A DNA stretch of 64,000 bases from the NCBI GenBank assembly GCA_020631735.1, contig CM036191.1, positions 43,163,309 to 43,227,308 on the forward strand, in the 5' to 3' direction. The DNA comes from Saccharum officinarum (Eukaryota; Streptophyta; Magnoliopsida; Poales; Poaceae). The notes below the pieces were generated by a model, which was given only the letters and a program-made list of their open reading frames with translations, was not told the origin of the DNA and searched no databases. Positions 24,701 through 35,048 of this stretch are shown one piece after another. The translations under genes were made by a program, and so were the position numbers. The first letter of the stretch is position 1; every line of letters starts with the position of its first letter.

Positions 24701-24909
24701 TGACTCAGGTCAAGCAAGAAAAAGACCATCTTCCTGACGCTATCAAGACCCTTCAACAAGAACGAGACCTCCAAGCTCGCAAGGCCCTGGTTCTCAAGAA
24801 GAAACTCAAGCCTGTAGAAGGAAGTGCCGATGAAGATGCCAAGGAATTAAAAGAAACCGATGAAATTCGCCTGCGTGCGATATCAGCTATCCATGCTTTG
24901 TTAAATTAA
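21767..24909 (+). pseudogene. Antisense plant-mobile-domain (PMD) gene with coiled-coil tail
   Basis: Seven-exon gene opposite to pol. Exons by clear GT/AG junctions: 21767-21793, 21898-about 23357 (with lesions), 23431-23643, 23706-23783, 23844-24140, 24217-24909. All the downstream exons are multiples of three and join in phase, which strongly supports a real gene. Exon 2 carries a plant mobile domain: GWKNWYLRVNRSMQVFW, CAPTLADVYMLTGLDI, FLNMWLEKFIFCGRS, YLLSSSYYLLHQ. PMDs occur in transposons and in the domesticated MAIN/MAIL proteins. The last exon is a long coiled coil (about 24330-24850) after an acidic stretch. Lesions: TGA at 22726 in an otherwise continuous frame, a frameshift between about 22990 and 23045, and TAA at 23263. 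It ends about 70 bp from the pol stop, tail to tail. Function unknown. Confidence 0.75.
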
Positions 24910-24976
24910 CGCATCGGCAATGATTGATACTTTGTTTTGACTCTAGCCGATAGGATTGTTATCGGCAATTACTCTT

Positions 24977-26900
24977 TTATGCATCCATCCAGATACTAGG
25001 ATAATATTTCTTTAAATATTTTCTATTTAATGCTCTGGGAAATACAATTCCTTCAAGAGTTTCAAGAATATATGCATTACAAGGAACAGATTGATTTATC
25101 CGATATGGACCTTCCCAATTAGGTGACCATTTGCCAAACTTAGAACTTTTAGTCCCAATCGGTAAAATCAATTTCCAAACCAATTCTCCATCGACAAATT
25201 TCTTTACCTTCACCTTCTTGTCATACCATCTAGCTACTCTTTTCTTATTCTCCTCGATGCTAACTAAAGCTTTTAACTGATGACTTGCTACATCTTCCAA
25301 CTCATCCTTCATAAGGATATCATAATCATCGGCTGTCAATTGATCTTGAGAGCGTATTCGCCTAGAACCAATTTTAATTTCCCAAGGTAAGACTGCATCA
25401 AGTCCATACACCAACTGATAAGGTGTTACCTTGGTTGCACCATGACACGCCATCCGATATGACCACAAAGCTTCATTTAATACTGTATGCCACTTCTTAG
25501 GATACTCTTTAATCTTGGCTTAATAAGCTTGATAATTCCTTTATTAGATGCTTCAGCCTGACCATTAGCCTGGGCATAATATGGTGAAGAATTCAAAACT
25601 TTAATCACCATTCCTATAGCAAACTCATCAAATTCACCCGATGTAAACGTAGTGCCCTGATCGGTAGTGATGGTTTGAGGAATGCCAAATCGGTAAACAA
25701 TATGCTCCTTCACAAAATCAATCATATTAGCCGATATCACCTTTTTTAAAGGAATTGCTTCAACCCACTTTGTGAAATAATCGGTAGCAACCAGAATAAA
25801 CTTATGCCCTTTACTCGATGGTGGATAAATCTGACCGATGAGATCAATAGCCCAACCCCGGAACGGCCAAGGCTTAATTATAGGGTTCATAGCCGATGCG
25901 GGTGCTCTTTGAATATTACCAAATTTCTGACATTCCTGACATCCTTTAAAATATTTAAAACAATCTTCAAGAATAGTCGGCCAATAATATCCATTTCTTC
26001 TGATCATCCATTTCATCTTGAAGGCTGACTGATGAGCCCCACATACTCCTTCATGAATTTCACCCATCAGGCCTTTTGATTCCTCTATACTAACACACCT
26101 GAGTAAAACTCCATCTATGGTACGGTAATACAATTCATCATTGAGGAGTACATACTTGGTAGCTTGGAACCTTATACGTCTTTCAACCTTTTTAGATGGA
26201 TTCTTTAAGTAATCAATAATTTCCTTCCTCCAGTCATCGGTATCAGCTGCCGATATTAATATTTCTTGAACAGGTTGATATCCTGAAGCATGCTGAGCCA
26301 ATCGGTTAGCCTCTTCATTATGCATCGAGAAATATGTTCCAGATGAAAACTCCTGAACCCTTTTAATAATTTCAAACACTTTTCATGATATGAAATTAGA
26401 ATTTCATTTCGGCATTCATAAACCCCAGTCAACTGATTTATAACTAACATAGAATCATCGAAGATCTCAACAGCATCAGCACGTACTTCCTTGAGCAATT
26501 CTAACCCTTTTATTAGGGCTTGGTACTCAGCTTGATTGTTTGTCGATGTAGCAACAATCGCAATGAGAACTCATACTTTTTCCCTGAGGGGAAATTAATA
26601 CGATACCAATGTCTGCCCCTTCACCACAAGTAGACCCATCAAAGAAAAGTGTCCACGGAGCAATTTCCAGGGAATCCACCGTGTTGCAATGTTGAGTAAC
26701 GAAATCGGCCATAACATGTCCTTTTAACTGCCTTAGCCGATTCATAACGTAGGTCAAATTCTGATAATGCTAAAATCCATTTACCAATCCTACCATTCAA
26801 TATCGGCATTGACAACATATACTTGACCACGTCATCTTTGCATATGACAGTACATTCAGCCGATAGTAAATAATGTCTCAGCTTAATACAAGAAAAGTAT
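24977..26900 (-). pseudogene. Tat element pol remnant: RNase H-like and integrase regions
   Basis: Reading down the minus strand: an RNase H-like domain (WTLFFDGSTCGEGADIGIVL, about 26660; continuing DDSMLVINQLTG near 26450), an integrase zinc finger (HEGVCGAHQS...CQECQKFG), and an integrase core (WAIDLIGQIYPPS with catalytic Asp, TTDQGTTFTSGEF with the second Asp, NGQAEASNKGI with Glu). Then comes the C-terminal part (WSYRMACHGATKVTPYQLVYG...WEGPYRI) to the stop at 24977. The pieces lie in different frames (breaks near 25500, 26380 and 26530), so no intact polyprotein is possible. No chromodomain is seen, in keeping with Tat and unlike the Tekay copies. The gap removes everything upstream. 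Confidence 0.85.
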
Positions 26901-26941
26901 AAACATAGACATAATTTCTCAATGGCCGAATACCTGATTTT

Positions 26942-27041
26942 NNNNNNNNNNNNNNNNNNNNNNNNNNNNNNNNNNNNNNNNNNNNNNNNNNNNNNNNNNN
27001 NNNNNNNNNNNNNNNNNNNNNNNNNNNNNNNNNNNNNNNNN
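26942..27041. other. Assembly gap of exactly 100 N
   Basis: A run of 100 N is the usual placeholder for a gap of unknown size between joined contigs. Left of it is the Tat pol; right of it the sequence starts abruptly inside a Tekay integrase. The true distance, and even the orientation of the two sides, is not established by the sequence. Confidence 0.95.
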
Positions 27042-27983
27042 AGAACAATATATTACAGTGCAAAGTTGGCGGAACTGTATTTGGAAAGCATAGTAAGTTT
27101 GCACGGAGTTCCAAAGAAGATAGTGTCAGATCAAGGCACTCAATTCACATCATATTACTGGCAGAAAGTTCAAGAGTCATTAGGGACTAAGCTGAATTTT
27201 AGCACAGCATATCATCCTCAGACGGATGGGCAGACTAAAAGGATTAATCAGATATTGGAAGATATGTTGAGAGCTTGTGCTTTATAGTATGGTACTAGTT
27301 GGGATAAGAGTTTGCCATATGCAGAGTTTTCCTACAATAATAGTTATCAGAAAAGTCTACAGATGGCATCTTTTGAAGCTTTGTATGGTAGGAAGTGTAG
27401 AACTCCGTTGTTCTGGAATCAGACAGGAGAAAGTCAAGTGTTCGGTCCCGATGTGCTTAAGAATGCTGAGAAACAAGTAAGACTGATTAGAAACAATTTA
27501 AAAGCAGCTCAGTCACGACAGAAAAGTTATGCTGATACTCGACGGAGAGAATTGACTTTTGAAGTAGTAGATTATGTCTACTTAAAAGTATCACCAATGA
27601 GAGGTGTGAAAAGGTTTAACTAGAAAGGAAAGTTAGCACCGAGGTATGTCGGTCCTTCTAAGATCTTAGAGAGGCGTGGTGAAGTGGCATATCAATTGGA
27701 ATTGCGTGAGAGCTTAGCAGGTGTGCGTGATGTGTTCCATGTGTCTCAGTTAAAGAAATGTTTGCGTGTGCCGAAAGAACAAATACCGCTAGAGGAACTC
27801 ACTGTTAAGGAAAATCTCACTTATGAGGAGTATCCAGTAAAGATCTTAGAGACAGCGGAAAGAGTTATTAGGAGCCGAGTTATAAAGATGTGTAAAGTTC
27901 AGTGGAGTCGATATTCGGAAGCAGAGCCTACATGGAAAAGAGAGGAAGATTTAAGAAAAGCGTATCCACAGTTGTTTGAGTAA
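27042..27983 (+). pseudogene. Tekay-type integrase/chromodomain remnant (right copy)
   Basis: Inverted, nearly identical copy of 3882-4823. It opens directly after the N run within the integrase core (RTIYYSAKLAELYLES), contains SDQGTQFTS and HPQTDGQ, and ends with the chromodomain and a stop at 27983. The same two in-frame TAG stops occur here (27285 and 27621) as in the left copy, so both descend from one already damaged template, or are the same locus assembled twice. The part matching 4824-5095 of the left copy is missing because of the gap. Confidence 0.85.
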
Positions 27984-28029
27984 GCATCGTCCGAATCTCG
28001 GGACGAGATTCATTTTAAGAGGGTAGAAT

Positions 28030-30913
28030 TGTAACACCCTAAAATTTGCATCATTTTAAAAATAGGACAATTGAATTTATTTACGCAATTCTATGAACAT
28101 TTTAACCTAGAGAAATAATAATTTCCGATAAATAAAATCAACTATAAGGTTAGATACATGCTTGTGCATATATGCCGCTCCATATTTTTATTTGTGATGA
28201 TTGATTTTTATTACAAGAGAAAAGGGTTTCAAAAATTATTTGAAAATGCATTTGAAATATTAAAAAAGGGAAAAAATGGAAATCTTCTCCCTTCTCAGCT
28301 TTTGGCCCGAAGGCCTGCTGCTGCCCCTCTGCATTCGGCCTGCGTTCCCCAAGCCGCTAGCCCGCTCGACCTCCTCAACCGGTCGTTCATCAGCCCAGCT
28401 AAAGCCGCAGCCTAGTTGCCTTCTCCTGCCACAGCGCCGCGTAGTGGGCCGGCCCACCGGCCGAGGCCGAAGCCGCCTCGCCCTTCTCTCCTCTCTCTCC
28501 GTGTCGCTGCCACCCTGGGCTCGCTTGTCGGCGTCGTCATCTTCTTTCCTCCCGCGCGTGACCGAGCCGGACACCTCGAAGGAGTCCGATGCCGCCTCGA
28601 CCCTCCGCTTGCCTTGTACCGCACACCTAGCCCCTCATAAGTAGCTGCGGGTGCTGCCGCCTCTCTACCCAACCCTAAACCCGAAGCCATCACCTCGAGA
28701 CGAGCTAGCCACCGCAACTCAAGTATCCGCCGCCGCTCAAGGTCGGTTTGACGAGTTCGTCGACTCGACTGCCACCGTAAGCCTTCCACGGATTTCGTGA
28801 AGCTACTCCGAAGTCGCCGAGTCCCTTCTTCTCCTTCCTTTTCGCTTTGGTTAGCTAATTGAGCATCACCGCCGTGTACAGGAGCTCACCGCCGCCATTG
28901 GAAGCCACGCATCGTCCTCCGTACGTCTTCGACCCCGTTTTCGCCCTTGGTGAGTTCGCGGGCATCTTCTCTATCTCCCTGTGCTTTTGGTTCATCCAAT
29001 TACATACTGTAATGCCGCATTGCTCAACTCCAGTGAGCAATTGCTCGCCGCCGTGCTAGCACTGTTGGTGGGCGGCGGCTCCCTCTCTCTCCCTTATGTC
29101 TAATCCGAGCTGCGCGTTTTAAATCTAACGGCCAGGAAAGCCCGATACCGGTTCGGCTGCCACTTTTGCAAAAGAGCCCCTTCGGTTTTCTATAATCTAA
29201 CCTGCAGTCCAAAACATGTTTTGCAGATTTCGTTTTCTTCATTTGAAAGCATATTTTATTTCGGTTATGAATAAATTACGTTTTCAGCTATTTACAAAAT
29301 TGCCACTGATTTTGTTTTAGCCATAACTTCTCTGTTTTAACTCCAATTTGACCTGTTCAAGTTGCGTTGGGTTCGTAATTTTATAATCTACATGTTAGTA
29401 CTACTGTTTAGTAGGTTCTCTACTTTTAAATTTTGAGATTAGATTTAATCTATTACTTTAATAAAGAAAAGCTTGTTTAAGTCATAACTTTTTCGTTTTA
29501 GCTCCGATTTGCGTGCAATTCGCGTCTGTTTGATCCTAGTGAGATGTAGATTTGTTTTACAAACTTTTTATCTTATTTTGCTACTGTTGATGTACTATTC
29601 TAATCGTAGCTTTGTTTGCTTTGTATGATTGCTCTTAGATGATTGTTGTTGGTGTGTTAATCGAGAATAGACGGTGAGCAATTTGTTGGTGATCAAGAGT
29701 ACTATTACGAACCGGATCAACAAGATCAGCTAGATCAAGGCAAGTATAGTATGGGATTATCCTTGTTACCTATTCACTTTAATTCAGTTAATTCATTATG
29801 CATGTGTCTCCTTGTTAAGGATGCCTTAGTATTGATCTTGTTACTTGAATCCTATGGTTATAGCATTATGTAGTTGCTAGTGCTCACATCAACAATGATC
29901 TTGTAATTTGACTAATGATATATGCAATAACACTAAAAGATGATTTTTAGCAATAGGGAATAAGAGGGCTAGAGTTTACTCTAGATTCCTCTCCATAAGG
30001 ACTTATCTGTAAGCGAACATCCGGGACTTACAGTACAGCTATGAGGGCTACATGGCTCTGGCTTTAGTCATATAAGAGGATATTTTCTAGCTTGTTGGTG
30101 GTTACCTTTATGGTGCAAGAGGGGTGTGTTCCGGGTCGGGTGTAGTGCGGTTTCTATCCTTATGAGTATAGGCTGCGTGTCATTGTGCCATACGAAAGGG
30201 GGCTCTACATTTACAGGGAACAGAAACCTAGCGGCCCTAACTTGTTAGACGAACCTTTGAAAACTTCATAGTGAAACTTAACCGTCCAATAGGGAGTCAT
30301 GACCTCGGACTTTTGGGGATCACGACTCATAGTGAAAGTGTACAACCTCTCAGAGTGTAAAACTGATATATCAGCCGTGCTCACGGTCACGAGCGGCCTT
30401 GGACCCTTATGGAATAGAGATCACTATTAATGTACTTGTTTTTGCTATTCATTATTTTTTACATGATCATGTGTTTATTATGGGAACATCACCTATTTGT
30501 TGCTACTTAATTGTTTAAAACATGATCAACTAAAAGCTACATGCAGTCAAACCAGTATCTACCCTATTTGAGCTTCATGAACCCCATGTTACACTTGTTG
30601 AGTGCTTTTGTGCTCACCTTGCATTCCTCCACCCCAGGATGGACTCCCGAATGTGCAAATAGTGATTATTACTACTACTTTCCTGAAGATTACTAGACTT
30701 GTGGTCAACCAGTTGACGTGCCTGTACAATGGAGCTAGCTACCACAAGAATATCTTATGTTTCCGCTTAATTATGTGAAGACTCTATGATAATATTCGTT
30801 ATGTAATAAACATTTGTGATGATACTATTTATATTTGTCATCTTATGTGTGATTGATCTCTGGGCGCACATAAGATTATGCATTCCATTTGTTCCTAAAA
30901 AATAGGTGTGACA
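28030..30913 (+). repeat. LTR of the Tekay-type element (right copy)
   Basis: Starts TGTAACACCC directly after a GAGGGTAGAAT polypurine tract; tentative end GGTGTGACA. It mirrors 946-3834. Differences seen by eye are few, many of them single-base length changes in short homopolymers, for example the G run near 3541 against the C run near 28325, and the A run near 2650 against 29215. Confidence 0.75.
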
Positions 30914-31173
30914 CGGCAGCAGCGCTCGGCTTGATTCGCAAAACCCTGTTTAGGTCAGGGGTTGCAGAGGTGATGGTCACGTAGGAGTAGGAGGATGTCG
31001 GGCATCCAAGTTGTAACAATAAAGATTCATTTTTTAGTAGATTGAAAAATACAAGTAGAGGTACAACTTAAAATATTGAAATGTATCAAGGACAATATCC
31101 TCAATAATATATTTGAATCAAAATTCAAATTGAAGTACAAAATAGGAGTGAATTTGAGGGAAAAGAAAGACAC

Positions 31174-31851
31174 TGTTGTTGGCGGTCCTTATCGACCAAA
31201 TTCAACCACCAAATAAGACACAAAAAGAGGAGAACTAAGCATGAAATACACATTTATGTTATCATTTTGACCTATTTTACAAGACATATACACGAATACG
31301 GTCGAAAAGGTGACTAAAATACGCTTTCTGACAAAGCGTAGAAGAGAAACAAGGAGAGAAGCCCACCTACCTGTGGGCTGAAAACTAGCGCACGGGAGGT
31401 CTAGGCCCACGCAACAACCAACCAGAGGAAGGCGGTCACGGGGAGGCCACACCTGGGTGCGGCTGCACCCAGGGTGTGCCCACACCCCTAGTAGCACCAC
31501 CTTGCTAGCCCTTCCACGTGGCGCTTCCTGGTGGTCTCCCCTATGATGGTTACATGGGCACATGCAGAGAAACCGACCATAGCTTTGCAATAAATAGATG
31601 GGAGAGGCCTCTCATTTACACACAAGAGCCTCTCTCCCTCCACACTTGTATTCATTGTACTATTCTTAGTATTAGGAGCTTGGCAAAGCTTGTATTTGGA
31701 GATCAAGAACATCTTGAAGATATTTGGTATGATCAATATAATGTTCTTCATTGTGATTCATGTTATGTTCTTCATCTTGTTCTTGTTCTTATTTTATCAA
31801 TATAGCTATGCTTATGAATTAGAGCTAAGTTCTTATGTTATCATTTAGCAT
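31174..31851 (+). repeat. LTR-like fragment, inverted partner of 1-685
   Basis: TGTTGTTGGCGGTCC start, AATAAATAG near 31589-31597 as a TATA-like box, then CTCATTTACACACAAGAGCC as a plausible RNA start region. Matching to the left arm continues to position 1 of the window, so the true inverted repeat very probably extends further left than is visible. The element family is not recognised. Confidence 0.4.
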
Positions 31852-34578
31852 ATAGAACTTTATGCTTAATTTGTCATACATACATGTTCAGACTAAGACT
31901 TAAATTGATGCAGTAGGATGTGGAACACCTGTTAAATGTCATATCCAAGATCCTCAGTGCACTTGTGGTCGTACTCCTAGATGGTCCTTCCTCCATCTGC
32001 ATGCCCTTCCTCCAACAGTCCCGATCCGATCATCGCTATCCTTGACGCAACTACCTCGATACAGCGACAAGCGAAAGTGCAATCAGACCACTAGACCTAG
32101 AAAGACTGCGAAAAGAGAGGCAACATGGCACAGAAAGTACAAGTGCACTAAAAGAACACAAAAGGAAGAACAACTTAGCCCTCTCGGTGGATGTCCGATC
32201 CCTGGGCCAAAGAACAGGAGTGGTGATTTGCTAAGCACAAGCTTAAGCCTTAGCCTAGCCAGTACTTCCCGGGTCGATCGTGTTGACCTGTATGGCTTAA
32301 TTAGAAATGGCATAGGCCCTAACTCATCCTAAGCAAACACCATAGCTCGCGGCTTTCGATCCGAGTGTCATGGAGACTGACGAGAATCGGAAAGACTACA
32401 AGCGAGAGAAGTTCCATTCTCTCTCAATCCGTACGCCATTGTAACTTGACGAGAACCAAAAGAGGGTGGAACGGGGATAGAGAGAAGAGAGAGGTGGTCT
32501 ACTTCTTCCAATATACACGCCATGGCAAGAGACGGTGCATCGAAGGAAGCGACACACACAACAAAACACAAGTGCCCAAACAACTTGTAGGGTACTACGA
32601 CCCAGGTGCACTAAATGCACTAGGACATCCCCAGGGTTCTTAGCGGTACGGTTGTCACCGTAAGAACCATAGAAATGCTACGGTCAAAGAAGTTACAAGC
32701 ATACAAGAGCTTAAGCATGATAGAACCAAAAGAGGGGAACACAAGATTCACCTTCCTCAGATCCACTCGCCATGGCAACGACGGGAATCAGGGAAGTGGA
32801 ATCAAAAGAGCAACAAACACCAAACAAGCCAAAGGCTCAATCCACATCTTACTAGATCGACGGGGATTGAGAACAAGAGAGGAAGAAGAAAGAATGGAAC
32901 CCGCACTCCTTTGACCAACTCATCATGGAACGAACGAAGGTTGGATGAAAGGAGGCACGATCCACGATCCAAACCAACTCATAGGGCACCACAACCGTGC
33001 AACTAAACGACACAAGGCTATTACTGTGGCTCGTAGTGATGCGGTTGTCATCGCTAGACCCAAAGAAATGCCGTGCTAGAAGTGGTACAAACATACGAGG
33101 TAGTTAGGACAAGAACGAGAGAAAGAGAGGTAGAGCCCGATGGTCATGGCAAGGTGAACTCGCGGCCACAAGCTGTACCTACACGAGTTGGCATCCGTCG
33201 ACATACAAAGGTTGTCCCCTAATTCCTATCCCAATAGAGTTGGTCACGGAGGTCTCGAAACATGCGGGTAAGAACCGCGTCGATATCGACATCGAGTCCA
33301 CGGTGACCGCATCCTAGGGATGTAGATAGGAGCTTAAGTTCATAATCTGATGAAGACAACTAAAGCAAGAGAGAAAGGACATGATTGGCGTTATGACCAC
33401 GGCGAGGCGAACTCGTGATCGCAACGAGCAAGCACAGGCTCTCTCGACCGGCTCGAAGGCATGGTCCACAGACAAAAAGGCACACATGACAACACACAAG
33501 AATTATGACACACGAATGACTCGGCACAGAGTAACACATATCCATAGTGACACAAAAGACATCAAGCATAAGATGTAGACCGGCACGAAGGCACGGCACA
33601 GGCATTCATCGATAACACGAAGATGATCATGAACATGTGTAGACAATTGATATTGATAAATCAAGTATCAAGTGCATGAGCAGGTATAGATGATAGATAA
33701 GGAGTTAATAAGAGATTGCTGACGTCATGGATGGCGTTGGCTAGGTTCAAAGGCCGACCTTGAAGGCGAGGGCTGCGGTGGAGCGTCCGGTGAGCCATGG
33801 CCAGCTGTAGCAACAAGTTGTGGCTGGCCGAGCGTGGCTGCAGGTGACCGGGGTGTAGCTGCCACTGCCTGGGTGTGGTGCAAGCACCCAGGAGGCATCA
33901 TAGCTCGGGCGGCGCAAAACGGGCAGTCATGCGCAGTGGACAAAGTAAGGCGCGGCCTCCCTGCAAGACGTGGAACACGGCACGACGGCCGGTCTTAGGT
34001 ACGAATGGCGACAGAAGTGGATAAAGGCAGGGCTTTGGCGCTTGAAAACTCACCTGCGGTGGTCTCGTACGCAGGAGGGGTCGCCGGGGCATCGCGGTCA
34101 CCACTCGATGGGGACAGGGGCAGCGACACGGTTATGGCGGTGCTGCTGTTGCAGCGTGTCCCGACGAGGTGGGGGAAAGGTCGTGCTTGGCGTTGCGGGC
34201 GTCAGGGAGCAGGAAGGTGCAGCTAGCTCCTGCTAGGCTCTAGCAGTGGATGGAGAAAGGAGGTGCGCTGCTCTGCTTCTAGCCTCGAGAAGCGAAGAGG
34301 CCGACAGCGTCGGTACGGAGAAAGAAAGGAAACGGCGAGGAACTGAAGGGAACGGAGGCTCCCGGCTTTCTCCCCTGCTGTGGCTGATGAGCGGGGCCCA
34401 GAACTCTGCACAGGACTATGCACCAGGGCCAGGGGTGGTGGCTTTGTGGTTTGCTTGGTACGTGAGACGGAAGCAGACGGCGGCGTCTCCACGCGTGATT
34501 CGCACGCGACCGACCGAGGGGAGCTGGGCTGCTGTGCTCGTGCTGGCGCTGGGTGGCCCACTGCTGTGGCTTGGCAGG
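31852..34578. other. Intergenic, repetitive, no gene recognised
   Basis: No domain is recognisable in the short ORFs. From about 32200 to 33200 phrases recur in diverged form: GAACCAAAAGAGGG (32453 and 32724), CGCCATGGCAA (32518 and 32770), GGTTGTCACCG / GGTTGTCATCG (32650 and 33043), AAAGAAATGC. This suggests a decayed tandem repeat of roughly 250-390 bp units. From about 33720 to 34578 the DNA is GC-rich and resembles the GC-rich LTR-like stretch right of CACTA2 (44780-46230); CACTA2 appears to have inserted into it. Confidence 0.45.
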
Positions 34579-34599
34579 CACTACAGCAGAGAAGGACAT

Positions 34600-34845
34600 C
34601 ACTGGCGGTTCAAAACCCCCTTCACTGGCGGATTTTGAACTGCCATAACCAACTCGGTAGTGATGAGCTGATCACATCACTGCCGGTTATGCCAAACCGG
34701 CAGTGATAGCTCATGTATCACTGCCGGTTCGTGTTACAAACCGGCAGTGATACTTGAGCCATCACTGCCGGTTATTTTAACCAATCGGTTGTGTAGATTA
34801 TATTATCACTGTCGGTTTTCTTTGAACCGGTAGTGATATACTTTT
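34600..34845. repeat. CACTA2 left subterminal array
   Basis: Direct and inverted copies of ATCACTGCCGGTT and AACCGGCAGTGAT, for example at 34676-34708 and 34721-34773, with diverged copies toward the interior (ATCACTGTCGGTT at 34804). Confidence 0.85.
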
Positions 34846-35048
34846 CATAATTTGCATTTTAATAATTGTTTTATTTTCATTTCGAGGGGAGGTGGTGGGG
34901 TGGGAGGTCAGGGAGGTGGAGGTGGTTGCTATCGATCAATTTGATATCGATGTGAAGGTGGTTGTTGATCAGCGACAATACAAACCCATCAACATTTATA
35001 TTACAAAAGTTTCAAAAAAAAACTTTAAGTATCGAATTAAGAGTTGCA

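Larger units (their letters stand above)
20456..26941 (-). mobile_element. Tat-lineage Ty3/gypsy element inserted in CACTA1 (cut by gap)
   Basis: Minus-strand LTR retrotransposon: one LTR (20456-21206), then an antisense accessory gene, then pol remnants (integrase, RNase H) up to the scaffold gap. A GGGGGGCAT tract beside the LTR on the minus strand is the expected polypurine tract. The internal order (pol, then a region with an opposite-strand ORF, then the 3' LTR) and the extra RNase H-like domain fit the Tat clade. The 5' LTR, gag, protease and reverse transcriptase would lie past 26941 and are not in the window. It entered an intron of the CACTA1 second gene. Confidence 0.8.

Noticed and set aside
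34246..34706. ORFs of 108-130 codons left of CACTA2
   Set aside because: No domain; they run into the CACTA2 terminus and overlap each other in several frames.
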